The position numbers and the translations under genes are program-made. A DNA stretch of 64,000 bases from Mimosa pudica (Eukaryota > Streptophyta > Magnoliopsida > Fabales > Fabaceae): positions 2,980,154 to 3,044,153 of the forward strand of contig JAKELP010000035.1 in assembly GCA_029929735.1 (NCBI GenBank), read 5' to 3'. Position 1 is the stretch's first letter. Each line of letters opens with the position of its first letter. Below the pieces are notes generated by a model. It was given only the letters and a program-made list of their open reading frames with translations, was not told where the DNA came from and made no database searches. This document shows, piece after piece, positions 22,810 through 33,530 of the stretch.

Positions 22810-23095
22810 CACTACTAGAAAAATTGCTTTTCACGTCGCTAAATGACGTCGCTTTTTTGAGTAAGCGATGAGAAAAATGAGGCGGTGACATTTTTGTAAT
22901 TAAAACGAACTTATTAACGTGGCATTTATTTTGTGCCAAAATTAACGTCACATTTTACTAAATATGCGACGCGAATATTTTCAACGGCGCGTTTTAACAA
23001 AAAGCGACGTAAATAGCTAAACTATTGACGTCGCTATATACTAGAAATAGCGATGTTAATACTATTAACGTCGCGTTTCCAGAAAAGCGATGTAA
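22810..23095. repeat. left subterminal repeats of CACTA element 2
   Basis: Repeated short units around ACGTCGC and GCGACG, e.g. CACGTCGCTAAATGACGTCG and AACGTCGCGTTTCC, alternating in orientation. Confidence 0.8.
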
Positions 23096-23740
23096 ACAAT
23101 AATCTGAAAAATTTTATCTAAATCCCTTGTTCTCCTACTTCCTCGGCTCCACCAACCACGATCACTAATCTCTTGTTGCTCAATCCCCATCATCCCTCGC
23201 TCCTTCCCTCCGCTCACTAATCACCTTCGCCGCTCTCTCTCAATCTCATCGTCGCTCCCTCCGTCCAAGAAACCGGCAACGATGTGGACGCTCCTCCTAA
23301 ACCCAACAACATCGCTGGCGACGACGTCCAAGACTTTTGGGTCCAGTTAGACTTTAGACTTCTCCTTTCCTAAACCCATCGCTCATTTGCACACTCATCT
23401 TTTCTCTTCCACTTCCAAGAACACGGCGACGACGTATGACACTACAAACTCGGTGGCCTTTAGGTTTGTATTTTTATCTTCTCGTTTCTTCTTTTTTGGC
23501 CGATAGAAGAACAATTTTGGGGAAGGGTTTGATTAATCCGAAATTATAAGGGTTTGATTTCTCTGATCTATTGATAGGGTATCATGATCTCCCCTATGCA
23601 TTTTGTTGCTATTTGGGACTGTCTGCTCCTTTAGCAGTCACTGAGTGCTTTAGGGATGAACAAGTCCCACCTAAATATCCATCTGATCACTTTGTCAGAT
23701 TTTAGTGTTGATTTTTTTGCTGATCATTGTAGGATGGAAT
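23096..23740. other. CACTA element 2 interior left of the Tat insertion
   Basis: A CT-rich then GC-moderate segment (23120-23460) like a captured plant 5' untranslated region and first exon, followed by AT-rich DNA. No frame could be assigned to a known protein. The Tat element is inserted at the end (target ATTTA). Confidence 0.45.
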
Positions 23741-23745
23741 ATTTA

Positions 23746-24306
23746 TGTAATGCCCTAAAAATCTTTTAAAGCAATACAAGATGAATGATTCTTTATCAAG
23801 CAGTAACAATAATCAGGAAATTACTTCTTGGAATTGATTAAACAAAGTTCTTTACAAGATAACTCTCTTGGCAAGTCTTTTACACTCAAAAGCAATTGAA
23901 TACAAGATAATCTGCGGACGAATCTATTCCGTCCTCTTATTAACTAACATCCGAGATAACTGTCACACCACGTCCTAGGATCATGCGTCATGGTGTCGGG
24001 TAGGAATCGTCCACGTGTGTCCACATGCACTTTACACGTTTGATGGCTTTATCTCCTGTTACTCAAAGTGACCCATGATCGAGTTGGTGGGGGTTTCAGG
24101 TACTCATGACTAATTCCGAATCTCTCCTTATGAACCGCACCGGGTCGGGTTTTGGTTCCGATGTGGGCTCTGGCAATGGTGTGGGCATACAATCATTCGG
24201 GTCATTAAGGACTAATCTGGTTTAGTGTTTGATTGGGCCACCTGTCAAATGTCATTTGAAATTTGAATTTGAAAGAGAGAGGGAATGGGGGTAACGGGTT
24301 ACCACA
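23746..24306 (-). repeat. 3' LTR of the Tat element
   Basis: 561 bp, TG...CA ends, nearly identical to 38539-39098. A polypurine-like tract in element orientation (TGTGGGGGAGTTAA, 24307-24320) abuts it. Confidence 0.93.
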
Positions 24307-24435
24307 TTAACTCCCCCACAGCGACACGTGTCTGGTTCTGGCTGACGCGGGTAGATGTGATCATTCCCAACCGTCAAGATGTTGCTCAGGTAGCCGTTGG
24401 ATCGGGGAGTTTCCATTCAGACACCTTTTCAAGTC

Positions 24436-24442
24436 CTATAAG
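24436..24442 (+). promoter_or_regulatory. candidate TATA box of the Tat antisense ORF
   Basis: CTATAAG about 105 bases before a strong splice donor (G|GTGAGTAC at 24562) whose acceptor (GATCAG at 24796) lies 11 bases before the ATG. This arrangement suggests the antisense ORF has its own promoter and leader intron just inside the 3' LTR. Confidence 0.4.
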
Positions 24443-24807
24443 TTTGACTTTTTGGCAACTTCCTGTACTTTCGCCTCTGGTTCGAAGTTTCTGGGCATTC
24501 TGGTTCATTCGAGGAATCTGATTTCTTTTCCTGCATTTTCAACAATAAATCACACTCTCTGGTGAGTACAAATCAATCTGGTTAATCTGATTTATTATGC
24601 CGTTTATTTTGTTTTATTTATCCTGGCGTGTTAATGCATGGGTGATGTCGATGGGTTTCTCGCCCTCCTTTTCTTTCTTACATATAAATGGTCTTTCTGG
24701 GTTTGGTAATTTTTGTTGACTCATGGAAAGATCCAATCTGTCACGTTAACATAAGGTTTCTGGTTTAAACCGATGTAATGGTGTTCTATTGATCAGGGAA
24801 GGAAGAT

Positions 24808-26502
24808 ATGCTGAAGGTTGGAGATGTTTCGTCTTCTGGTGCCTTGAAGAAGGCTGTACCAAAGGGCTTTGATTCCATTCCTACTGTGTTGGTAGAGGAA
24901 ATTCGGGATGGGAAGTTGATGGAGAAGAAGAATAACGATGAGGCTCCCATGCTTTCGGAGAGTGATGTGGCGGCGTTCCCAGGCGAGTTTGGTCTTGATC
25001 GATCATTGTTGCTTAGGGCTCCCAAACCAGAGGAGTGCTTGGATTGGGGTAGTGACAACTGGACTACTCTGTGCGCGGACTATCTAAGGTTGTTCCCGTG
25101 TTTCCCCCTTCCTGGCTTGATTCTGGAGATTTGCCATTTCTATGATTTGGCACCGTCCCAGTTGATGCCTGTGGTATGGTCTGTGGTCCTGAGTTTGGAG
25201 GTGATCACGAAGGACTGGACGGAGAAGCTTTCACTTGCCGAGTTGCTCCAATGTTATAGTTTCGGGAGGAAGTCTGGCGGGCTCTTTACTCTTTTTAGGA
25301 TTAACTTGAACCCTCTGATCATCACTCCCTGGGATTCTGTTAGGCGTTGGAAACGCAGATTTGTGGTTGTGCACAAGAGATCCCCGGTTCCGGATGGTGG
25401 ACCTCTCAGGACCGAGTGGAATAACTTATGTGAGTATGGGTCTTTTGCTTCTGGTCCCGACCTTGGGTGTTGGGATGATGGTTAGGAAGCTTAATGTTTA
25501 TATGTTTTCGATGGGTTTTTCTCCTTTCCTAATTCGGGTTGTTCTGTGTGCATTTAAGGCTGAGGAGAAGAAGATTCCCCTTCGTCCGAATTCCGATAGT
25601 TTGATAGAGGCGGTCATGGCCCTTCCGGTTGAGGAACGTACTTACATCAAGATCTTCAAGCTCGGTAAGGGTTTACGCTCCTTAGTAGTTTTAGTGGGTG
25701 CATTATCTGGCTGAGAGTTTTTTCTCTGTTTTTGTTGTTTGTTTTTCCTTTTGAATTTTGTTTCCCGGTGGCGCCAAATGACCCTGATGTTCCAAAGCTT
25801 AAGCTGAAAGCGGTGGCTTCCGGAAAGAAGAAGAGGAGTAGCACCGAGAGTGGTTCTGGCAGCGATGTGGTCTTGGAGACGGTAGCCACCAGGATGAAGA
25901 AAGCGAGGCGTTTTGCAGCTGTGTCGTCAAAAGGTGGTCCTAGTCTGGACCCCATTCAGGAAGAAGGGGTTAAGCCGAAGGAGGCCGGGATTGTGGCTGC
26001 CATCCCGGAAGCCGTTGTTTCACCTGTCGTGGACCTTGACGATATTCCCGAAGATGTCGGCGATCGAGGTGTATTAGACACTATCGAGGATGCCAGTGAT
26101 CATGACTTGTTAGTTTTGTTGACTACAAGTTCCCTGAAGGTAGGTGGAACAATTCCTTGTTCAATCTTGTTCCGGGACATTACTTCGTCTTTTCCTTATC
26201 GACACTGGGGTCTCTGGTTCTGGCAGGTTAACCAAGTGGCCGAGGCGGTGCGTCAACGATTTGGAGGGTCAGCATCTTCAGTCAAGGAGCTTCGTTTAGA
26301 ACGGGATGATTTGGCGAAGCGTGTTGAGCATCTGGAGTGGTTTGATAAGGAGTTGCAGAAGAAGTATGAGGATCACCAGGTAGCGACTAAGCTGTACAGG
26401 GATACTGTGGAGGCAAAGCTCCAGCAGGTTCTAGGGATCTTGAAAACGCTCGTGGCGAGATCATGGATGCCAAAACTCCAAATGAGCATTTCTCCTGGTT
26501 GA
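24808..26502 (+). pseudogene. Tat-element antisense ORF (gypsy-type transposon domain, PF04195-like)
   Basis: Runs opposite to gag-pol. Exon 1 (from ATG 24808, about 225 codons) contains LRLFPCFPLPGLILEICHFY followed by DLAPSQLMPVVWSVVLSLEV, the pattern of the plant 'putative gypsy type transposon' domain, of unknown function. Further coding blocks are at about 25559-25660 (AEEKKIPLRPNSD), 25756-26138 (lysine/glutamate-rich) and 26227-26500 (coiled coil, RLERDDLAKRVEHLEW), the last two joined by a good intron (GTAGGT...TGGCAG). Upstream are a TATA-like CTATAAG near 24436 and a 5' untranslated intron (24562-24796). The 3' end is cut where it meets RT sequence near 26465, and exon 1 does not join in frame to the next block. 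Confidence 0.75.
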
Positions 26503-27430
26503 GCTTCATGTTGTATTGTTGTAAGATCTTGAATGTTTCTTGTAAGTTCGGGATGTGCTGTCCTGATGTCTAGGATTTGACTAACATGTCATCCACATAT
26601 ACTTCCATAGATTTCCCAATTTGGTTTTCAAACATTTTGTTTACAAACCTTTGGTAAGTGGCTCCAGCGTTCTTCAGGCCAAATGGCATCACCTCATAGC
26701 AATATGTTCCTCTATCCGTGATGAATGATGTTTTTTCTTAATTTGGCGAGTACATCCTGATTTGGTTATATCCTGAAAAAGCGTCCATGAAGCTTAGCAT
26801 CTGGTGCCCAGATGTGGCGTCTACCATCATATCGATGTGTGGTAACGGGAAGAAGTCTTTGGGACAAGCTTTGTTCAGATCTGTGAAATCTACACAAACA
26901 CGGTGCTTCCCGTTTTTCTTGGCCACTACTACAACATTGGCCAGCCATTCTGGATAAGTCACTTCTCGGACTGACCCGATTGTCAGTAATTTTTGAACCT
27001 CTTCCAGGATGATTTGGTTCCTGTCTGTGCCGAACTTACGACGCTTCTGTCGAACGGGTTTGTGTGTGGGATCCACGTTTAGCCTGTGTAGGCTAACCTG
27101 AGGGTCAATCCCAGTCATATCAGAGTAAGACCAAGCGAAACAATTTTGGTTCTGGATTAAGAATGTTACCAATTGGTTTTTCAGGTCTATGTCAAGATCG
27201 TTTCCGATGAAGAGTCTCTTATCTGGTTGGTTCGGGTCGATCTGAATGGCCTCAAGTCCTGCGGCCGATTCATCCCTGAGTTGTGGTTTCAGGGATGATC
27301 CCTATAATTGCTAGGCTGGAAGTTTTTCAGACTTCTTCAGGGAAGTCTGGTAGCATTCCCGGGACGTCTTCTGGTCCCCCCTAATCTGGCGTACCCCCAG
27401 GGAGTATAGAATTTAACTCGTTGGTGCAGG
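26465..27430 (-). pseudogene. Tat element reverse transcriptase (truncated, stops)
   Basis: Minus strand. The N-terminal part carries RLFIGNDLDIDLKNQLVTFL and FAWSYSDMTGIDP; the RT core has VCVDFTDLNKACPKDFFPLP and LSFMDAFSGYNQI; then, after an in-frame TAA near 26742, TYCYEVMPFGLKNAGATYQR and the catalytic YVDDMLVKS (about 26578-26601), then TAG. It ends after LNQEKCSFGV, where RT should continue into RNase H and integrase. It resumes exactly where the protease side stops at the Athila insertion, since the TLHQ...VKFYTPWG motif spans the insertion point. The protein is inactive as encoded. Confidence 0.9.
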
Positions 27431-28921
27431 TGATTTAACCTTTTAGTCGCCTTAAAAGATTAATCAAAACAAATCAATAGTCTAATCCACTAGTTGTATA
27501 GTAGAGAGTATAGGTCTTTTCCTCAATCTAGGTTAAAAATCTTGCCAATCCTAAGAAATAGCCACGCAAATTAACAACAAGATGAGAGATGATTGTTTAG
27601 CTAACTAACCACAATTAAAAACTACAATTAAACCTAGAAATACTATAGTAACCGAATTGAAAGTGTTGAAAATCAAGTGGAAAGGACTCCTCCTCCAAGC
27701 CTCCATTGTGCATTTAGGTAATTAGGCCTCATATGCTTACTTCCTTTTGATATAACTTGCCTAAATCAACCTAAGAACCTTGAATCCAAGATTCCTAAGT
27801 TGATTTAAGCAAATTAACCAAATAATCCTACTTCTATTCTCATATATTTCCTTAGGCAAGATAGATGCTAAAGCTAGCTTCTATTTAGGTAAATCACTTC
27901 AAGAAACAAATATAAAGTAAGCACATACACTTGTTCTCATGAAGCTACAAGTAATTAACCTAACATACATGAAAATAGAAAGAGTAGGAATTAGGTTTAC
28001 AAGATTGAAGGATGAATAGAAACTTACATAGAAATCTCTACATAAATCTCTAGTCCTCATATGCCTAAACACTTAGAACATAAGAGGACTTACATAAATC
28101 TCAACTTGCAACCTAGAAAGCAAAGTAAACATACAAGGCCGAAATTGGAGCTACATTTTGCACAACTTCAACTTGGAGGAAGAGATGAGAAGCTTAGCCA
28201 AGCATGGAGGATGATGAGATGAGAAGGATGTAGGTGGTGGAAGCCATGGAAGATGAAGAAATTTGGTGGAAATTAGGGTTAGGGTTTGAGAGAATTTGGA
28301 GATGATAGAAAGTGTGGAAGTGTGTGAATGTGTAAAATGAAGTGGGAGGTGAGTTTATGTAAGGCTAGATTCAGATTTTGGTGGTCTTGGGAGTGTTTGG
28401 CCGAAATGTGGGTGAGAGGAAATGTGAAGGCAAGTGAAATGGAAGTGTAAAGTGAGATGAGGGCAAAATGGGAAAGTGAGTGGTAAATGAGTTGTAAATG
28501 AGATAAATGAGTGGTCCACTCTTTCCAATGGTACCCTTCATGAAGCTTTTGGCCTTGAAATTCAAATTGTGGCTCCAAATTACCCCTTTTAGTAATGTGA
28601 AAATCCCTTGTTTTTGACAAATGAGGTAATTTTTGTCTTATGCCTTTGCCTTTCCCTCCAAGCCAAATCCTTGCACTCCAAGCTATCCCAAAGGGTTGTG
28701 GGGCCCACATGGGACCCCCTACATGTAGAAAAGCACAAAATAGTCAAAATGACCAAAATACCCTTGGTTACTTAAAATGCAAGTAATAAGGCTAATATTT
28801 CCCAATTAAGTCCAATAAGCATGCGCAATAAAAATGTCCAAAAATGATCAAATATATCAATTAAATCACACTAATTAAGCTCAATTGCACATGCTTAAAC
28901 ATATAAAAATAGGTTCAATCA
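27431..28921 (-). repeat. 3' LTR of the Athila element
   Basis: 1491 bp. It lacks 39 bp present in the other LTR after GAGTGGTCCAC (about 28510). Open frames inside LTRs are not gag-pol genes. A G-rich tract in element orientation (AGTGTGGGGGATT) adjoins at 28922. Confidence 0.93.
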
Positions 28922-29432
28922 AATCCCCCACACTTAATCTTTGCACTCCGGGCAAAGTCATATAAAAAGACTAACTCAATCATTAAGCATAGTGAAGGCA
29001 CTTGGAATTGTCATAGAGTTCAAGTTAATTATCCAAGAAAATCATGCCAAATAAGTCCACAAATCAAGTGTGAAAGCCTTGAATTAGACCACTTTTAAAC
29101 ACATAATACACCCCCACACTTAAAGCATGCATTGTCCTCAATGGGACCAAACAAATCAAGTAATAAGGCATAAACAAAGGCAAGGCAGCAAATATAAAAT
29201 GGTCGGGCAGTCCAAGCATACAAATGGCCTATGTATGTATTATTCACAAAACTACATTAAACACAACCTAACACAAGTGTATAATTTTTTTTCTCTGTTT
29301 TTCTAAACAATTTAAAACAATATACTAGAAAATAAACCTAATCACAATCCTAATTTTTTCTAACAAAGATCTTCCCCCACACTTAAGATGTTAAACTAAG
29401 CAAAGCAAGTGAGGAAAGGATAGAAACAACCT
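28922..29432 (-). other. Athila 3' untranslated region with three G-rich tracts
   Basis: In element orientation TTAAGTGTGGGGG occurs three times (plus-strand CCCCCACACTTAA near 28925, 29111 and 29373). The one next to the LTR is the likely polypurine tract; the others are extra copies. No gene. Confidence 0.7.
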
Positions 29433-31319
29433 TTAGGGGGGCTTGAAATTCTCCTTGAAGAACTTTTTGTTGTGCCCTTTGTGGAGGTGATCTCGGCCAC
29501 AAACAAATTTTTTGACTTGGAGCTTCCCTTTCACATCATTCTCCTTGCACAATTCGGCCATTTTGGGATTTGGAAGCATCCAAGTGGACTTTTTAGGACT
29601 TGCACCTCTTTTCTTCTCATTTGGGCGCCTAGCTCTTCCATGGGCTTTAAGTCTCATTAGCAACTTTTGCACCTTCTTCTCTAGGACATCTAGGAGTGTA
29701 GGCTCACACATAACCTCTCTCAAATCATTGCCCTTCAACTCCATATTCCTAAGAAGAACCTTCAACCGGACTACAAGCCTTGTTAAATCTTCCTTTGAGA
29801 GCTTTCCATTGAAATAGTCAATTTCCTCTTTTGATGTATCATAATCCAAGCTCTTCTTAAGATGCTTCTCGGCCTCAACCAATTTCAAATTAACTCCTTC
29901 CAAACTAGGAGGTCCCTCAAGCTCCATCATGCACTTCTCCTTTTCCCAATAATCCTTGTGCATCCAAAAAGTACCTACAACATAGCACAAAATTCCCTCT
30001 TGCAAGGGGTTGTAGGTAGGCAAAGATAAACAAAAAGGAACACAAGGAAAATCAAGATATACATGCTTAGAGGGAACATCATCATAAGATATGGAAATCA
30101 AGTGAGAGACATGAAATAGATCAAGATTGTGCCCCTTCAAAGCACTTAACCAATGTTCCCAATTCGGCCTCATCATGAAATTAGTGGATTCTCCACTCAA
30201 AGCAAGGTCTAAATGGTCCACATCAAGCAAAGTAGGTGCACTCAAAACCTTGTGATGGAAATCCTCTTGCAAAGCACTCTTTCCTTGTGTATTCCTCCAC
30301 CGGCTCTTCCAATCCATGATAACATGTGAGAAGTAGCTAAACAAGTCCTCTACCAAAGGTAATCCCTCTTCCACCATGAGAGCAAGCACTCCCTCCAACC
30401 TATCCCTATCAACAAAATGGAACAAACCTCCCTTTTCCAAGGGGTTGTGGATAGGCAAAGAAGAAATGCATAAACAAATATCACCAAGCTTATTCTTGAC
30501 ACACAAGTGATTATCATATGATGGCATCATGCTCACAATATAAGAAGATGCATTCCTAGTATCTAGCAAACATGCATCATAGTTCACAATAGCACAAGAA
30601 TCAAGATAGCACATGGAAGCATCGACATCGATCATGTTCATCCTCAAGGAATCAAGATTCTCATCAACCATTACATATATCAAAGATTCAATACAATGCA
30701 AACCTAGAGGAGAATAATCTTCATTTGGATGTTTCATGGCCTCAAACACATTCAATTTAATTACTTGACTACCCACTTCCATAGTTATGAAGCCATCTTT
30801 CAAATTTATGATTGCATTAGCGACCGTCCTCAAGAAAGGTCTACCCAAAATTAGAGGCTCCTTACTTGTTGTGTCCTTGAACATGTCAAGGATATAAAAG
30901 TCGGCCGGGAAGACCAAACTTTGCACCTTAACAAGAATGTCCTCAACAAAGCCATAAGGTTTCCTAATAGAACTATTGGCTAATTGCAAAACCTCATTAG
31001 TTGAGCTTATGTGCTTTAATCCTAGGGAGGCAAAAATAGTCTTTGGCATCACATTAATGGCCGCCCCTAGATCTAACAATGCCTTATCAAATCTATGATT
31101 CCCTATTTGACAATCAATTGTATAAGCACCGGGGTCATCACATTTAAAAGGCAATCCTCTCTCAATCCTAGCCGGCACATGTGGCCTTAATGGAACTCTC
31201 TTGCTAGGGTTACAAGCTTTCTTGTATCTACATAATTTCCTCAACAACCTAGCATATTGAGGTACTTTCCTCAAAAGAACTTGTATAGGCATCTTAGCTC
31301 TAGAGAACACATAAAGCAT
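29433..31319 (-). CDS. Athila protease followed by a long non-pol region
   Basis: 628 residues. The N-terminal part (about 50-190) is an Athila aspartic protease: LLDLGAAINVMP, with the D-x-G active site as DLG, and PLILGRPFLRT. Residues about 240-628 do not contain RT, RNase H or integrase motifs. They include two related blocks, SSLPIHNPLEKGGLFHFVDR and LSLPTYNPLQEGILCYV, and a basic C-terminus (CGRDHLHKGHNKKFFKENF). The frame starts by a shift from the preceding gag ORF, which ends at 31328 with TAG. The role of the C-terminal 390 residues is unknown; it remains open over about 1.2 kb although other element genes are broken. Confidence 0.8.
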   Translation of the reverse strand: MLYVFSRAKMPIQVLLRKVPQYARLLRKLCRYKKACNPSKRVPLRPHVPARIERGLPFKCDDPGAYTIDCQIGNHRFDKALLDLGAAINVMPKTIFASLGLKHISSTNEVLQLANSSIRKPYGFVEDILVKVQSLVFPADFYILDMFKDTTSKEPLILGRPFLRTVANAIINLKDGFITMEVGSQVIKLNVFEAMKHPNEDYSPLGLHCIESLIYVMVDENLDSLRMNMIDVDASMCYLDSCAIVNYDACLLDTRNASSYIVSMMPSYDNHLCVKNKLGDICLCISSLPIHNPLEKGGLFHFVDRDRLEGVLALMVEEGLPLVEDLFSYFSHVIMDWKSRWRNTQGKSALQEDFHHKVLSAPTLLDVDHLDLALSGESTNFMMRPNWEHWLSALKGHNLDLFHVSHLISISYDDVPSKHVYLDFPCVPFCLSLPTYNPLQEGILCYVVGTFWMHKDYWEKEKCMMELEGPPSLEGVNLKLVEAEKHLKKSLDYDTSKEEIDYFNGKLSKEDLTRLVVRLKVLLRNMELKGNDLREVMCEPTLLDVLEKKVQKLLMRLKAHGRARRPNEKKRGASPKKSTWMLPNPKMAELCKENDVKGKLQVKKFVCGRDHLHKGHNKKFFKENFKPP

Positions 31320-31327
31320 TTCTTTTT

Positions 31328-32434
31328 CTACGCCTCATAATATTTCTTTTCAATCAAACCAAAGATGTTAGAAGGAAGAACATGCTTAGAATTTAGAGAT
31401 ATACCTTTGGGGGATTCATCCCCTTGTTGAGAAGTTGATTCACCAACTTTGAGTTTTCCTTTTGCAATCTCCTTCCTTTTAGCCTCCATGGAACTCTCGG
31501 CCTCTTCATGAAATTCAACATGTGAAGTGGTCTTCACGGCCAAATCATGCTTGGCTTCTTGGACCATGATATTCAAGGTCTCCTTCTCGGCCTCTTTGAT
31601 ATTTTGACGCCCCTCATGATTTTCTAAGGTTTTTGGGTGATCTTCAATATTCACTTCACCACTAGAATTGGTCTCTTGGACCACATCATTTATAGACTCT
31701 TCCTCTTCTTCATAATAGCAAGGTATTGAATCAACTTGTATTTTACTTCTCATATCAAGAGTCTTCAATCCCTTAGGATTCATTACAATATTGGAGGGTA
31801 AACCTCCCTTTTTAGCATCTTCTTGAGCTTGAGTGTTCAACATTTGAAACAAAAGGGAGGTGATATTCTCTTGCTTCTTAAGATTCTCTTCAAAATTATC
31901 AATCTTAGAATCCATCCCATTCATCTTTGCCATCAAACTAGTCATCATTTGGTACATCATATCTTGTTGAGAAGATGAAGAACTAGATTGGTCAACTTGA
32001 GATTCCACCATATTTTGCCTTGGAGCATAAGCAAGGTTATCATTTTTCACAAATGGAGGAGCATAGGCTTGAGGAACATTTGGCCTATTCCCTTGTGGAT
32101 AGGAATTAGGCCTCCCTTGAAATTGCCCATAGCTAGGTTGAGAAGGATAAGCATTGGAAGATTGATTTTGGCCTCCCCCCCACTTAGCTTGTTGTTGTGG
32201 TTGGAAGGAATTTGTAGCTTGCCCTTGGTTAGAACCTCCCCCCCACTTGAAATCGGGGTGGTCCCTCCATCCCGGATTGTATATGGAAGAGTATGGATCA
32301 TATTTGGCTTGAGGCCTAGCATTGGTGTACATGGCCGCCACCTCCTCATGAGATGGACAAGTAGAGGATAAGTGCATAGGAGATCCACAATGATCACAAA
32401 ATGTGGCCCACCAAGGCCATAGAGTCATCAACAT
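31328..32434 (-). pseudogene. Athila gag C-terminal part with zinc knuckle
   Basis: 368 residues. CDHCGSPMHLSSTC near the N-terminus is a CCHC-type zinc knuckle. It is followed by a Gln/Asn/Gly/Ser-rich stretch and the Athila-typical QMMTSLMAKMNGMDSKIDNF coiled-coil segment, then an acidic tail. It overlaps the gag N-terminal ORF by 41 bp in another frame, so a frameshift near 32400 separates what should be one polyprotein. Confidence 0.85.
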
Positions 32435-33530
32435 AATGAGGAGGCTTCACATATCTTCCCTCCATCTTACTCAAGCTCTCGGTCAACCTCTCAATGGAGT
32501 TATACAACTTATCATCACCACTCAAAGAAGCAACCCTAGGAGCACCACCATAGGCAACATCTTGGCCATAGAAGTTTTGGTGGTTAGAGGCCATGGTTGA
32601 GAAAAGATTCCACCCCTCATTGGCCGACAAGTTGAAGATAGAACCATTAGAAGCGGCATCAATACTCATCTTCAATTGTGGCACAAGACCATCATAGAAA
32701 TATTGCACCAAGTTGGCCTTTGAAATGTTATGATTGGGGCAAGAATTCACCAGAGTATTGAACCGGCTCCAATATTCATAGAATGTCTCTTGAGAGAGTT
32801 GTTGAACACCGATTATGTCTTTCCTCAACTTAGATATCTTGGAGATGGGAAAATAGCGATCCAAAAACACCTTCTTAAGTTGCTCCCAAGACAAAGTAGC
32901 ATAATGAGTGGGAAGATTCAAGAGCCACTCCTTGGCTTTACCCTCCAAAGAGAATTGGAAGACCCTCAAGAGAACATCATCCAAGTTGGCATTGGGAGGC
33001 TTCATGGATGAACAAGTATGGTATAGGCCAAGCAAGTGAGTATGGGCATCTTCATGTGGAAAACCTGTAAACTTAGGCAAATGAGCAAGAAGAGATCCTT
33101 TGATCTCAAAGTTAGCGGGGTTAGCATAAAAACCTTGAGGTGCAAATGATGCATATGATTGTGTGAACTCCCTCATAGGTCTATCATCATCATGCAATTG
33201 CCTACCCCCATCAAAATGATGTTCACCCTCTTGCTCTCTCCTATCATGCCTCTCATGCTCATGTTCATGATCCCTAGCATCTCTCTCATGATCCCTATGT
33301 GCTTCTTGTCTTTCGGCCATAATGAAGTGTTTATCGACAATGGTGTGATTGGAAGCTAATGGTGAAGTGTGTGGTTGGGAAGTGGATGCACTAGCTTGTT
33401 TCCTCTCCTTTCTCCTCTTAGCCCTAGTTTTGCTAATGGATTTCTCAATCTCGGGGTTTAGGGTCACTAAAGGAAGGTTAGGTCTCATGCAATGCAAAAC
33501 AATGCAAAATGCAATGCAATGCAAGTGCAC
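32394..33530 (-). pseudogene. Athila gag N-terminal part (capsid region)
   Basis: Retrotransposon gag domain with FQFSLEGKAKEWLLNLP, LSWEQLKKVFLDRYFP and ETFYEYWSRFNTLVNSCPNH, diagnostic of the plant Athila gag. The natural start is probably the methionine at about residue 15 (MRPNLPLVTLNPEIEK), since Athila gags begin in that NPEIE region. A low-complexity His/Asp/Glu/Arg-rich segment lies at residues 75-115. It ends early by frameshift into the zinc-knuckle ORF. Confidence 0.88.

Noticed and set aside
25361..25955. Additional frames overlapping the Tat antisense ORF on both strands
   Set aside because: Shadow frames of the antisense ORF or of its introns.
28279..28710. 143-codon minus-strand frame and its near copy at 35382-35852
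   Set aside because: Both lie inside the Athila LTRs at equivalent positions and show no protein motif.
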